DNA of 64,000 nucleotides, from assembly GCA_001798855.1 (NCBI GenBank), contig MGQQ01000089.1, positions 1 through 64,000 of the forward strand, in the 5' to 3' direction. The DNA comes from Deltaproteobacteria bacterium RBG_16_49_23 (GTDB lineage: Bacteria; Desulfobacterota; BSN033; UBA1163). Of this stretch, positions 20,006-29,036 are shown piece after piece. The notes under the pieces are model-generated. The model worked only from the letters and a program-made list of their open reading frames with translations, had not been told where the DNA came from and searched no databases. Position numbers and translations under genes: made by a program. Numbering within the stretch: position 1 is the first letter of the stretch; every line of letters begins with the position of its first letter.

Positions 20006-20021
20006 GCGTTAACGTTAACGC
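20006..20021. promoter_or_regulatory. Perfect palindrome GCGTTAACGTTAACGC, candidate LacI-family operator
   Basis: 16-bp perfect dyad about 20 bp upstream of the carboxyltransferase start. Confidence 0.7.
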
Positions 20022-20129
20022 CTACGGAAAAATTTGTCAAGCTTAAAATTTGGAAGGATTTATCTTTCCGGGAAGAAAATCGACGGGGAGAGGAAAGATC
20101 GTTCCTCTCCCCTTGCGTTCGAATTGGAT

Positions 20130-20210
20130 TCAAGGTGAGATCAATTTGTCCGGAATTGTAATTCCCTTCTCCCTGTAATATCTAACCGCCCATGGATGAA
20201 TAAGAAAGCA
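20130..20210 (-). pseudogene. Remnant of a TAXI-family TRAP substrate-binding protein C-terminus
   Basis: Minus-strand frame reads ..CFLIHPWAVRYYREKGITIPDKLISP*. Confidence 0.45.
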
Positions 20211-20401
20211 TTTGTTCTGAACATCCCCCCTCGCCCCCCTTTGCCAAAGGGGGGATGTTAGTGTTTGCCATTTGCTAAAAGGGGATCATAAGAATGATAG
20301 TCATATTTTATGAGGTTTTTACCCACCCACTTACACGAAGAGCCCTTTATTATTCCCCTCTGTCTCACTCTGTTTATATTGAAGTTGTCAATGACCTCCT
20401 T

Positions 20402-21130
20402 TCACGGATTTTCATCGGAAACCAGTAGGCTCTTCATCTCCCCCGGACTGCCGAACTCCATCTTCATCAGCCGCTGATAATAGGATCGTGAGGTGTAGAG
20501 GGCAGCCAGCGGATTATGCCCTGTGACCCGGTCTTTCACGGCAAAGACGGTGGTCAGGCCATTAATAAATTTCAAAAAGAGGGAATCATGGCCGATACAG
20601 AGTCCCAGCATGACATTAAAATCGGTCCCGGCCTGATTCAAGATTTTTGCCTGGGCAATCGGATTACACATTGACTCAAATTCCCCGATACAGATCTTCT
20701 CCTCATCCTTCACACCGATCCTCTCCTTTGGAATCCCTCCCACCTTGCACGAAACCGAAATAACCTCGAAGCCATGCTTTTCCAGAATCTCTGAGAGAAC
20801 GGCAGCCTCATGGGTCAGGCCGCCACAGAAGGCCAAACCAAGCTTCTTATAGCCCATCCTCTGAGAGAATTCGATCAACTCCTCCATTCTGCTTTTTGTG
20901 GGAATCATCACAAACGGTCTGGCTTCACGCAGTGCGTAACAGGAACCCTCCTGAACCGAGGCCGTCCGTGCAAACTCTTTTATCTCCGGATCGTCATATC
21001 TCTCCATGGCTTCCGTCAGGGCTGACTCTCCTTTCTTTGTTGGACACCAGGAAGGCCCCCTGCCCTTCTCCAGCCGGCAGATCTTCTCTACCACCGCACA
21101 CTTTGCGCAATTGCATCCGATGTCTTCCAT
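20402..21130 (-). CDS. DUF1847-like Cys-rich metal-binding protein
   Basis: CNCAKCAVVEKICRLEKGRGPSWCP; LGLCIGHDSLFLK. Confidence 0.75.
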   Translation of the reverse strand: MEDIGCNCAKCAVVEKICRLEKGRGPSWCPTKKGESALTEAMERYDDPEIKEFARTASVQEGSCYALREARPFVMIPTKSRMEELIEFSQRMGYKKLGLAFCGGLTHEAAVLSEILEKHGFEVISVSCKVGGIPKERIGVKDEEKICIGEFESMCNPIAQAKILNQAGTDFNVMLGLCIGHDSLFLKFINGLTTVFAVKDRVTGHNPLAALYTSRSYYQRLMKMEFGSPGEMKSLLVSDENP

Positions 21131-21374
21131 ATCTCTTTCTCCTTATGATTGGAGCTTGTTGCACAAATGCTAAAAATACTCTTCGACAAGCTCAGTGTGA
21201 ACGGAGTTTAAATTAAAACCATTGACTTTTCAAGTTCGTCCTGAGCCCTTCCTTCGACTTCGCTCAGGACATTCGGAAAAAACCGTTCGCCCTGAGGTTC
21301 TCGAAGGGCATATAGTTCGCTTAGGACAGACTTGTCGAAGAACGGAAAGTGGCTTTCTGCAACAGGCTCATTGG

Positions 21375-21548
21375 CTATCTATTTCGTAACAATAAAGAGG
21401 ACCATTTCCGCAGGTCTCGAATCTTTTCAACGTTTCTAACTTGTTCAACAATCTTAACTCGTCGTTCTCTTGTCCAGAGACGATTGCTCAGATCGTGGAA
21501 CTTCTCAATCAACTCTTCCCAGGAGAGAGGATTCTCAGGATCGCCTTT
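21375..21548 (-). pseudogene. MmgE/PrpD-family C-terminal remnant
   Basis: Minus-strand frame: FCKGDPENPLSWEELIEKFHDLSNRLWTRERRVKIVEQVRNVEKIRDLRKWSSLL..*; upstream part replaced by a repeat element. Confidence 0.65.
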
Positions 21549-21765
21549 GCAAAATCCTTCCCCTGCCTTCGCCGAAGCGGCTTCGCGCAGGCAGGCAACC
21601 TCCCTTTTCCCTCCGGGTCGGAGACCGCTCTGGGTCGGAGACCAAAGGGGGATTCACCCTGTTAGATAAATTTTTTTCACTTTCAATAATTGGATATAGA
21701 CCTGCTATCTAACAGGGTGAAGGGGGATTAGATCAGGTTTTTCAAAGCGCTAAACTATTGCCATT
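21546..21765. repeat. MITE-like element, copy B, carrying a nested 16-bp perfect inverted repeat
   Basis: CTGCCTTCGCC module, GGGTCGGAGACC module; TTCACCCTGTTAGATA (21653-21668) / TATCTAACAGGGTGAA (21706-21721). Confidence 0.65.
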
Positions 21766-21912
21766 AATGAATAATAATAGTTTATTGTATGCAAGATAAC
21801 ATGAATATTCAAACAAATTATATCATCCTCAAACGGTGTTCAAACACAATCTTTCTAAAAAAAGAAAAAACTGCTATATTACTGCTATATTAAGGCAATC
21901 AGAAAGGATGCT

Positions 21913-22878
21913 ATGGAAAGAAAAGGACACATGACCAGAGATCGGAATATATCGGAGATCGTGCGAGCGCTTCTCCACTCCCAGATCGCTTTTCAGGAAA
22001 TATTCAAAAGGTACAGAAAGGGCCGGCTCCGCTTCCCTGACATTGGAAACTGGGTGGATGACAAGGGTCAGAGCCCTCTCTACAATCTGAAAGAACAATC
22101 CCATTCCCTTTTCCGCAATAAGGGAAAAGAGCCTTTCCAGAAAAAAGAGTGGCTCCTTGACCTGGTCATTGGATCCATCTTTCACGAAGCCATGAAGTTA
22201 AGGGAAAATATTTATCAACTCGAAATCTATCGCCCCAAATATCATAAATATAAACTCCATATTGGAAGATCGGCTTATGAAAGGGATTATTCGCAACAAT
22301 TTGAGCGGATCATCTCAAAGGCGGAAAAGGGAGTGCTTCTGGGAGTATCGGAAATGCGATCCCTTTTCCATGATGCCATGGAGCAGTTGATCGACCTCTT
22401 TAAAGAGAATGGCCGGAATCCCTATCTGGTCCGATTCCTTCTGGAACATCACGCCCTTCTTCAGAAAGCTTACGGTTCTCAAAGAGGGAAGGAGGTTTTC
22501 GGTCTCATCTTTGAAGGTGGAATGCAGGAGGCTTATGACCGGGCGGGCCGCAGTTATCTTTCGAGCGGGTATTATGATCTCTCATCCCGCCACTTTGCAA
22601 AAGCGTTGAAGCTGGGGCCTCCCCATCATGAACTTCGTTTTCTGCTTTACTTCAGCCTCGGGATGAATGCCTATTATAAAAATGCTTACCCGGAGGCCCT
22701 GTCCTCCTGGGGAAAACTGATCTCCATCCGGTTAAAGAAAAATTTTAAGAAACATTATGCCAGGCAACTCGAGGAGGTCTGCCATAAGATGGCTTCGGAA
22801 TTAAACGAGGAGGGAAAACCCAAGCTGGCCCAAAAGGCGCATCTCCTTGCCGATCAGATTAAAAAAATGTTAGGATGA
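21913..22878 (+). CDS. Uncharacterised protein with TPR-like C-terminal half
   Basis: Long ORF; helical YLSSGYYDLSSRHFAKALKLGP repeat-like segment. Confidence 0.7.
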   Translation: MERKGHMTRDRNISEIVRALLHSQIAFQEIFKRYRKGRLRFPDIGNWVDDKGQSPLYNLKEQSHSLFRNKGKEPFQKKEWLLDLVIGSIFHEAMKLRENIYQLEIYRPKYHKYKLHIGRSAYERDYSQQFERIISKAEKGVLLGVSEMRSLFHDAMEQLIDLFKENGRNPYLVRFLLEHHALLQKAYGSQRGKEVFGLIFEGGMQEAYDRAGRSYLSSGYYDLSSRHFAKALKLGPPHHELRFLLYFSLGMNAYYKNAYPEALSSWGKLISIRLKKNFKKHYARQLEEVCHKMASELNEEGKPKLAQKAHLLADQIKKMLG

Positions 22879-22897
22879 ATTAAGAGGGGTCTGTGAG

Positions 22898-23116
22898 ATG
22901 CCAATCTATGAATATCGTTGCAGTCATTGTAAACACGAGTTTGAAAAGCTGGTTTTCAACTCTTCTGAAAAGATCATCTGCCCCGAATGCAAAGGCAAAA
23001 AAGTGAGCCGGATGATGTCGGCCTTCGCCTTTTCGAGCGGTGGAAAGTTCAAGAGCGCCGCCAGTCCCTCCTGCAGCGGCTGTTCCTCCAGCAGCTGTTC
23101 CACCTGTGGCTCTTAA
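22898..23116 (+). CDS. FmdB-type zinc ribbon protein
   Basis: MPIYEYRCSHCKHEFEKLV...CPECKGKKVSRMMSAFAF; Ser/Cys-rich tail. Confidence 0.9.
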   Translation: MPIYEYRCSHCKHEFEKLVFNSSEKIICPECKGKKVSRMMSAFAFSSGGKFKSAASPSCSGCSSSSCSTCGS

Positions 23117-23238
23117 TCACGGAATGATGGAATACCGGAATACTGGAACAATGGGGGATTAAAAAAGAAGACATCGAATGAATGATTTGTTTTTTCTTTG
23201 ACCCATCATTCCATTTATCCATTATTCCCTTATTCCCT

Positions 23239-24162
23239 TTAGAGGTTCGTCAGATGCCTTCTTGCCTCCATCTCCTCCCTCAACGAGACATCTTCCTGAA
23301 GCCCTTTTAAAACCTCATCGATCAAGCGAATCATCTCCTCCTTCTCCTCCGGCAGTTTCCCGTGGAGGGGAACCAGATTCGAGATATGATCGCTTAAAAA
23401 TTGGGAGGTGACCTGGAGTTCTTTCAGAAGGAGCCTGGTCTCTTTTAAAATCGTCTCCGGCGATGCCGGCTGGAACCGGCCTTCCTCCATGGCTTCATAA
23501 AGAAGGGAGTTGGGTTGGGGGATGAAGGTCCGGACGCGTATGAAATGGGGATCGATCTGATTCAGAACGTCCGCTGTCCCTCTCGCATGTTGCTCCCACT
23601 TTTTTTCTCCGCCGATGCCCAGCAAAACATATAAAGAGTATTCAAAACCTGCCTGCTTTCCCCTCTTCCCCGCTTCGACCATCTCCTCCGGAGTGGCTCC
23701 TTTTTCAATTTCCTCGAGCAGTTCACGGTCACCCGTCTCAAGACCGACATGAAGCCGATTCAATCCTGCTTTGAAGAGCTTTTCCAGCTCCTCGACAGGC
23801 TTCTTGGCCAGTGTCTTTGCCCTTGCGTAACTGGTTACCCTTTCAATATGGGGGAAAGAAGAATACAAAGCATTTAAAATCTTGATCAACTCATCGGTCT
23901 TGTAAACCAGGCTGTTCGAATCCCCGATAAAGACTGTGCGGACTCTATCGCTGTAGAGTTCCCTTGCCATGGAGATATCCTCAAGCACCTCCTCCGGTTC
24001 TCTTCGCTCGAATTTGATATTTTTATACATGGAACAGAAGGTGCACCGGTTCCAGGGACATCCTCTCGTCACCCTCAACAGGAGGCTGTTTGCTTCACTC
24101 GGCGGCCGAAAAGGGGGAAAGTCATACTCTCTTCTTCTCAATCCGAATCGTCCAATCGTCAT
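23239..24162 (-). CDS. Radical SAM protein
   Basis: RGCPWNRCTFCSMY; FIGDSNSL; HVGLETGDRELL. Confidence 0.88.
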   Translation of the reverse strand: MTIGRFGLRRREYDFPPFRPPSEANSLLLRVTRGCPWNRCTFCSMYKNIKFERREPEEVLEDISMARELYSDRVRTVFIGDSNSLVYKTDELIKILNALYSSFPHIERVTSYARAKTLAKKPVEELEKLFKAGLNRLHVGLETGDRELLEEIEKGATPEEMVEAGKRGKQAGFEYSLYVLLGIGGEKKWEQHARGTADVLNQIDPHFIRVRTFIPQPNSLLYEAMEEGRFQPASPETILKETRLLLKELQVTSQFLSDHISNLVPLHGKLPEEKEEMIRLIDEVLKGLQEDVSLREEMEARRHLTNL

Positions 24163-24202
24163 AACTGACCTCGCTGAAAAAGATAATTGAACTAAAATGA
24201 TC

Positions 24203-24409
24203 GTACCAATTTAGCTGTTTGAAATCGTCTTGTAAAATCCCTCCCCTGCCTTCGCCGAAGCGGCTTCGCGCAGGCAGGCCACCTCCCTTTTCCAAAGGGA
24301 GGAAAAATATTTCCCCCTTTTGCCCTCCGGGTCAGAGACCGCTTCGGGTCGGAGACCAAAGGGGGATGGAGGGGGATTAGATCATTTTCTAAAAGCGATA
24401 AAGTGTTAC
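24203..24409. repeat. MITE-like element, copy C
   Basis: gtaccaatttagctgtttgaaa ... gcgataaagtgttac; both internal modules present. Confidence 0.75.
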
Positions 24410-24431
24410 AAGTAATTTAAAGTGACTAAAG

Positions 24432-25193
24432 TTAAAAGATCATCGTTACCGGAATCCCTTTTTTCTCAAAACGTTCCTTTAGATCGATTCCAATGACATT
24501 AAAATAATCCTCTTTTAGATAGTCGTCCAGTCCATGTTTATGGTAGAGCCCCTTTACTTTATTGGGATAATTCATCTTATCAATGAGGACCTCATCAACC
24601 GCTCCTTCCAGCATTTGAACCAATGTTTTTGAATCCATGGGAAGCAGCGGGCCGACAAAGGCATAGGTCTTCACTTTTTCCAGATGCAGGGTTCTCAATG
24701 CCTTTGCTCTGGATTCAATTGCAGGAGAGCCCGGTTCGAAGATCCTTTTTATATTTTCGTCATGGGTGCTCATGGTGAGGCCTACTTTAATATGATTGAA
24801 CCGTTTAAACAGATCCATATCTCTCAGACAGAGCGGTGAACGGGTCAACAGGTTAACCGGGAACTGTTTGTCCAGAAGGGCTTCCAGGCATCTCCGGGTA
24901 ATCTCATATTTTTTTTCAAGGGGCTGGTAGGGGTCGGTCACCGTGCTGATGGCAACCATTCCCAGTTTTGCCCTTTGCAACTGCTTCTTCAGGAGAGAGG
25001 GGGCGTTCACTTTGACATCAATAAATTCACCCCATGGCTCTTTATGGCCGGTGAACCGCTTCATAAAACTGGCGTAACAGTACTTACATCCATGCCCGCA
25101 TCCCACATAAGGGTTGAGGCAATAATCAAACCCAACGATAGCCGTTCTCGTGAGAACGGTCTTTGCAAAGACCTCTTTCACTTTCATTGACAT
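24432..25193 (-). CDS. SPL-type radical SAM protein (SplB-like)
   Basis: CLNPYVGCGHGCKYCYASFMKRF; TVTDPYQPLEKKYEITRRCLE. Confidence 0.88.
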   Translation of the reverse strand: MSMKVKEVFAKTVLTRTAIVGFDYCLNPYVGCGHGCKYCYASFMKRFTGHKEPWGEFIDVKVNAPSLLKKQLQRAKLGMVAISTVTDPYQPLEKKYEITRRCLEALLDKQFPVNLLTRSPLCLRDMDLFKRFNHIKVGLTMSTHDENIKRIFEPGSPAIESRAKALRTLHLEKVKTYAFVGPLLPMDSKTLVQMLEGAVDEVLIDKMNYPNKVKGLYHKHGLDDYLKEDYFNVIGIDLKERFEKKGIPVTMIF

Positions 25194-25261
25194 AATTATA
25201 ACGGAGTCTCAGATTAAATCAAAAGATTCCTGGAATGGCGGAGGATGATTAAGTCCGGGAC

Positions 25262-26020
25262 TTACTGGATGGGTATTTCAGGGAAATGGGAAAAAAGATT
25301 TTCGATTCCTTTCTGAGGATAGATTCCGCTCCGCTGGAAATAGATCTTCTGAAAGAATTTGAAGATGTCAATCTCCCCCTTTTTCGCCTTCTGCCAGAGG
25401 CTGTAAAGATGGTGGGCGGTAATAAAACTGATCTGTTGCCGGATCAGGAGATCGATCAGGTCCTTTGAGATATGGCTCATCTCGTTTCTCTCCGAAAGGG
25501 GAAGGCGGATATGCGTGCTTGCAATGATAAGGGTTTTTTCATTCTCCTTCTTATCTGTCTCAAATTGAAGGAGCCGGGTGATCTTGGGATGACTTTTTTC
25601 AGCCTCTCCTTGGCACATCATTACCTGCAGACCAAAAGATTTCTGGGCATTCGGAATCTTTACAATGCGGTCTACGGATTGATAATGAATTCCAGGCGAA
25701 ATCATGAATCCCAGATCTTTGAAGATGGCGTGGACCGCATCGAGGAGAAGCAATTCACTTTTAGGCCAGAGAAGGGTCTCAATGGTGAAAAAGTCCTGTT
25801 CTTTAATCGTTGCCGAATCTTTTTGAGAAATCTTATCAATCTCTGCTTTTAAAAAATTCTTTCGTGCCCTCTCTTTTTCAGTGTTCTTTCTATCTGCCCG
25901 GCCTACAATAAACATAAAAATAAGGCAGACCAGCGGTATGATGAGTCGTGCTTCCTCCTCAAAGGTTAGAGCGCTATAGATAGCAAAAGCGGCCAGAAAA
26001 AGCTGGAATAAAACTAACAT
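25262..26020 (-). CDS. Hypothetical protein with N-terminal transmembrane helices
   Basis: LVLFQLFLAAFAIYSALTF / LIIPLVCLIFMFIVG hydrophobic segments; intact ORF. Confidence 0.6.
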   Translation of the reverse strand: MLVLFQLFLAAFAIYSALTFEEEARLIIPLVCLIFMFIVGRADRKNTEKERARKNFLKAEIDKISQKDSATIKEQDFFTIETLLWPKSELLLLDAVHAIFKDLGFMISPGIHYQSVDRIVKIPNAQKSFGLQVMMCQGEAEKSHPKITRLLQFETDKKENEKTLIIASTHIRLPLSERNEMSHISKDLIDLLIRQQISFITAHHLYSLWQKAKKGEIDIFKFFQKIYFQRSGIYPQKGIENLFSHFPEIPIQ

Positions 26021-26241
26021 TTTTGAATCCTTTTTAAAAATAGAGTGAAAACAATAAGTTAAACAAAAGCTATTTACAGCAAATATTATACCAATGCGAG
26101 ATAATTAAAATTCAATAATATTATCAAAATGTTAGGTTAATAACCCGGATGTTTGTCTAAAAATGACTCTATAAATATTGCCCAATCCGAACAAAAAATG
26201 TCATTTTATTCATATATGAAATTTACAACGACTTCATCAGC

Positions 26242-26418
26242 CTATTCAAAACAACCCAGCTGGCACTGGCCGATTTTGATCTTCATCTCATTCAAGACCT
26301 TTGTTAACTCCTTCTTGGGTATTCCAAAATCATCAGCGATCTTAAAACAGATAGCGCATGGGATCTTGCCATCTTTCGCCTTCTCTTTTATAGCCATCTC
26401 TATTTTCTCACGGTCCAT
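26242..26418 (-). CDS. Small Cys-containing protein ending GQCQLGCFE
   Basis: Start MDREKIEMAIKEKAKDGKIPCAIC; four conserved-looking Cys. Confidence 0.55.
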   Translation of the reverse strand: MDREKIEMAIKEKAKDGKIPCAICFKIADDFGIPKKELTKVLNEMKIKIGQCQLGCFE

Positions 26419-26438
26419 ACCCAACTCCTTCCCATTGG

Positions 26439-26487
26439 CCCCCTCACCCCACCCTCTCCCCATAGGGGAGAGGGTGGGGTGAGGGGG
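26439..26487. repeat. Near-maximal hairpin: 23-bp perfect stem, 3-nt loop (ATA)
   Basis: CCCCCTCACCCCACCCTCTCCCC-ATA-GGGGAGAGGGTGGGGTGAGGGGG. Confidence 0.9.
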
Positions 26488-26493
26488 GATCTT

Positions 26494-26958
26494 TCATCCT
26501 TCTTTCCTTTTTTCTTCCTTTGATATATAAATCCCATATTCAAACCCGTCGACCAGGGCCAGAAAGGAGGCCTTATTAATATTTTCTGAAAAAGCTTTGA
26601 CCTTCCATGCATCTTTTCCATTGCCGAAGAGAATCTCCACCTCCACGCCTGCTGCAGTTCCAGCGCCTGGATCAAAAATCCTGGAACTGAAATCAATCAA
26701 TTTTATCTGGGCGACCTCAGGGAAAATAGATTTGAGTGACTTCTTTAAAACCTTTGCCAGGGCATCTACGGGTCCCACCCCCGTATCCGCCTCATGCATC
26801 TCTTTTCCACTCGCACGGATGGTGATGGTGGCTTCAGGCTGGATGCCATCGTCGATCAGACGATAATTTCCGATAATCTCAAAGTGGGGTTTATAATCGG
26901 ACATGGAGCGTAAAAGGTTTAAGATCTTCGTCGCATCCTTGACTCTTTCTTCAACCAA
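26494..26958 (-). CDS. Stand-alone LeuA-type allosteric (dimerisation/regulatory) domain protein
   Basis: GNYRLIDDGIQPEATITIRASGKEMHEADTGVGPVDAL resembles the C-terminal regulatory domain of 2-isopropylmalate synthase; no catalytic barrel. Confidence 0.75.
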   Translation of the reverse strand: MVEERVKDATKILNLLRSMSDYKPHFEIIGNYRLIDDGIQPEATITIRASGKEMHEADTGVGPVDALAKVLKKSLKSIFPEVAQIKLIDFSSRIFDPGAGTAAGVEVEILFGNGKDAWKVKAFSENINKASFLALVDGFEYGIYISKEEKRKEG

Positions 26959-27076
26959 GGCTCCCCTCCTCCTTTGTGATTGAATGATATTAGATTAATA
27001 TTCTTTAAAATTGTCAAGAGAAAATATATTCAACCGGTCCATCTCACTTATTCATAGGATCATGGGAAAAAAAGAC

Positions 27077-27105
27077 TTGACAAAATATGGTAGTGTGTTA
27101 ACATT
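27077..27105 (+). promoter_or_regulatory. Candidate sigma70-type promoter TTGACA-17-AACATT
   Basis: Read directly; upstream of the DUF362 gene. Confidence 0.35.
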
Positions 27106-27312
27106 TTTTTACTCCAAACAAGCACTCACCGTCCATATAAGATCATCGAGGGGAAAAGCCGGGGGGATTTCTCTCGGGCTTGGATCCTACTCCAGGCAGA
27201 TTTAAAAAAACTAAAAAGAAAAACGAAGGAGGTGAAAAAATAGCTTCAGGCTTCTGGTTAAATTAATGGTGACCTATCTCTATCCTAACCTTAACCGAAA
27301 GGAGGCAAAACT

Positions 27313-28497
27313 ATGAGCTCTAAGGAAGTTACCAGAAGAAAATTTTTCGGAGATGTGGCTAAATACTGTGGAGCGGGAGTGGCCGCCTTGGGCATGATGG
27401 GGCCTGGCCGGGTCCATGGGGTCGATGACCTGGATACACCAGCCCATGAAGGGGTTTGGAGGATGAGGGATACACAGCTCAAGCAGTATGGAGAATTTGT
27501 CAAAAATGCACCTCTCCCCAAGGACTATTTTGAAAAGAAGCCTGAAAATCTGGTGGACGGAGGAAAGCCGGTAAATTGGTCTCACCTCCATCCGAATTGG
27601 TATGGAGAAGGCAATAAATCTTCGCTTGGCCTCACCATGGCCACTCCCCTCGATAAAGAACTTAAGGGTGATATTAAAAAGGCCGTTAAGCTCATCGGAG
27701 GCTTTGAAAAATCTCTTAAAAAAACTGACAAGATCCTTATCAAACCAAACATGAATACTGGAGACCCCTGGCCGCAAGGAGGGACTGACCCTGCCTTTCT
27801 TGAAGCCCTTATTCTCGTTCTCAAGGATGAAGGTTATACAAACTTAACTGTAGCCGACACTTGTGGACCTTGGGGACCCACAGAACGCGTCATGAAGAAA
27901 ATGGGCTATGACTCTGTATCCAGCCGGACGGGCACGCCCCTCAAGACCTGGGAAAACGAGAAATGGATGAACATCCGCAATGCCAAGGCTGAATTTCTTG
28001 GCCGTTTCGGAGGCGGAGATGGCACGATAGCCTATCCCGATGACCTCAGAAATTATGATAAAGTGATTTATACCCCGGTTATGAAAACCCACTTCCTTGG
28101 TGGAATCACCATGAGTTTGAAGCTCTCCGTTGGGATTTTGCATCGGGCTGATCGTGGGGCACATCTCCACACTTTCAATCACCTCTTCGTGGCCGAGCAA
28201 GCCGCTGAGATCAATCTTCCCTTCCAACCCGATCTGATCATCATGGATGGAAGAAGATCCCTGATCAGCGGAGGACCCTCCCATGGGGAGCAGGTCAAAC
28301 CCGGGGTGATCCTCGCCTCCGGAGACCAGGTTGCCACCGATGTTATAGGAATAAGGATACTTCAGGAGTGGTACCCGAACATGGCCCAGAATAAGATCGG
28401 AATGTATGCCTGGTATCAAAAGCAGATTGCTCAGGCTGTAAAGGTCGGAGTGGGATTTGCAAGGAAGCAAGATGATATCAAGCTGGTATTGGGTTAA
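27313..28497 (+). CDS. DUF362 domain protein with Tat-like signal
   Basis: VTRRKFFGDVAKYCGAGVAALGMMG; KILIKPNMNTGDPWPQGGTDPAFLEAL. Confidence 0.85.
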   Translation: MSSKEVTRRKFFGDVAKYCGAGVAALGMMGPGRVHGVDDLDTPAHEGVWRMRDTQLKQYGEFVKNAPLPKDYFEKKPENLVDGGKPVNWSHLHPNWYGEGNKSSLGLTMATPLDKELKGDIKKAVKLIGGFEKSLKKTDKILIKPNMNTGDPWPQGGTDPAFLEALILVLKDEGYTNLTVADTCGPWGPTERVMKKMGYDSVSSRTGTPLKTWENEKWMNIRNAKAEFLGRFGGGDGTIAYPDDLRNYDKVIYTPVMKTHFLGGITMSLKLSVGILHRADRGAHLHTFNHLFVAEQAAEINLPFQPDLIIMDGRRSLISGGPSHGEQVKPGVILASGDQVATDVIGIRILQEWYPNMAQNKIGMYAWYQKQIAQAVKVGVGFARKQDDIKLVLG

Positions 28498-28519
28498 TCT
28501 CTCGATGTTAGGTTTAAAA

Positions 28520-28556
28520 TTCCCCCTTCCCGATGTTCTGGGAAGGGGGAATTTTT
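28520..28556 (+). terminator. Rho-independent terminator
   Basis: TTCCCCCTTCCC-gatgttct-GGGAAGGGGGAA followed by TTTTT. Confidence 0.85.
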
Positions 28557-28580
28557 GATGGAAAATTGGGAGAACGGTCG

Positions 28581-29036
28581 ATGAATAAATTTACAATCTT
28601 TTTCCCCATCTTAATCCTTCTTTTCCCCATCATCGCCTTATCTCAAAAATCAGACTCCGCCATTGTGGATTTCAAAGTTCAGGCGCTATACCGGGCAGCC
28701 AAGCTGACCTGGAAGGCAAAGGAGGGCTTGAAAAGTCCTATCACGGTTCAGATCTTCCGAGCAGATACTTTTGAAGAGGGCCCCTACAAGGAAGTGGACG
28801 CTGTCGCTCTTGCCCCCGATAAGAGCGCCTATGAGTATATAGATAAAACCATGGGGGCAGAAGCAAAATACTATTACAAACTCATCATTAAAGAAACGAA
28901 TGAATCTTTCGGTCCGATTCCTACGAGGCCCTTCTTTTCTCCTCCTGCAACTCATTGGAAGCCGCCAACCCCGAAGCAACAGCATGGTAACATCTTGGGC
29001 TCAGATTTCCGCCCATCCGTGAGGAAAGAATCCTAA
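28581..29036 (+). CDS. Secreted hypothetical protein, FN3-like
   Basis: Signal peptide MNKFTIFFPILILLFPIIALSQ; stop abuts the next start (TAAATG). Confidence 0.6.
   Translation: MNKFTIFFPILILLFPIIALSQKSDSAIVDFKVQALYRAAKLTWKAKEGLKSPITVQIFRADTFEEGPYKEVDAVALAPDKSAYEYIDKTMGAEAKYYYKLIIKETNESFGPIPTRPFFSPPATHWKPPTPKQQHGNILGSDFRPSVRKES

Noticed and set aside
21177-21345. TTCGACAAGCTCAG / GTCCTGAGC / TTCTCGAAGG palindromes as a novel element
   Set aside because: Looks like a widely distributed bacterial intergenic repeat type; not claimed as new.
21349-21712. Plus-strand ORFs of 74-106 aa over 21349-21712
   Set aside because: They read the antisense of the PrpD remnant and then the repeat element; not credible proteins.
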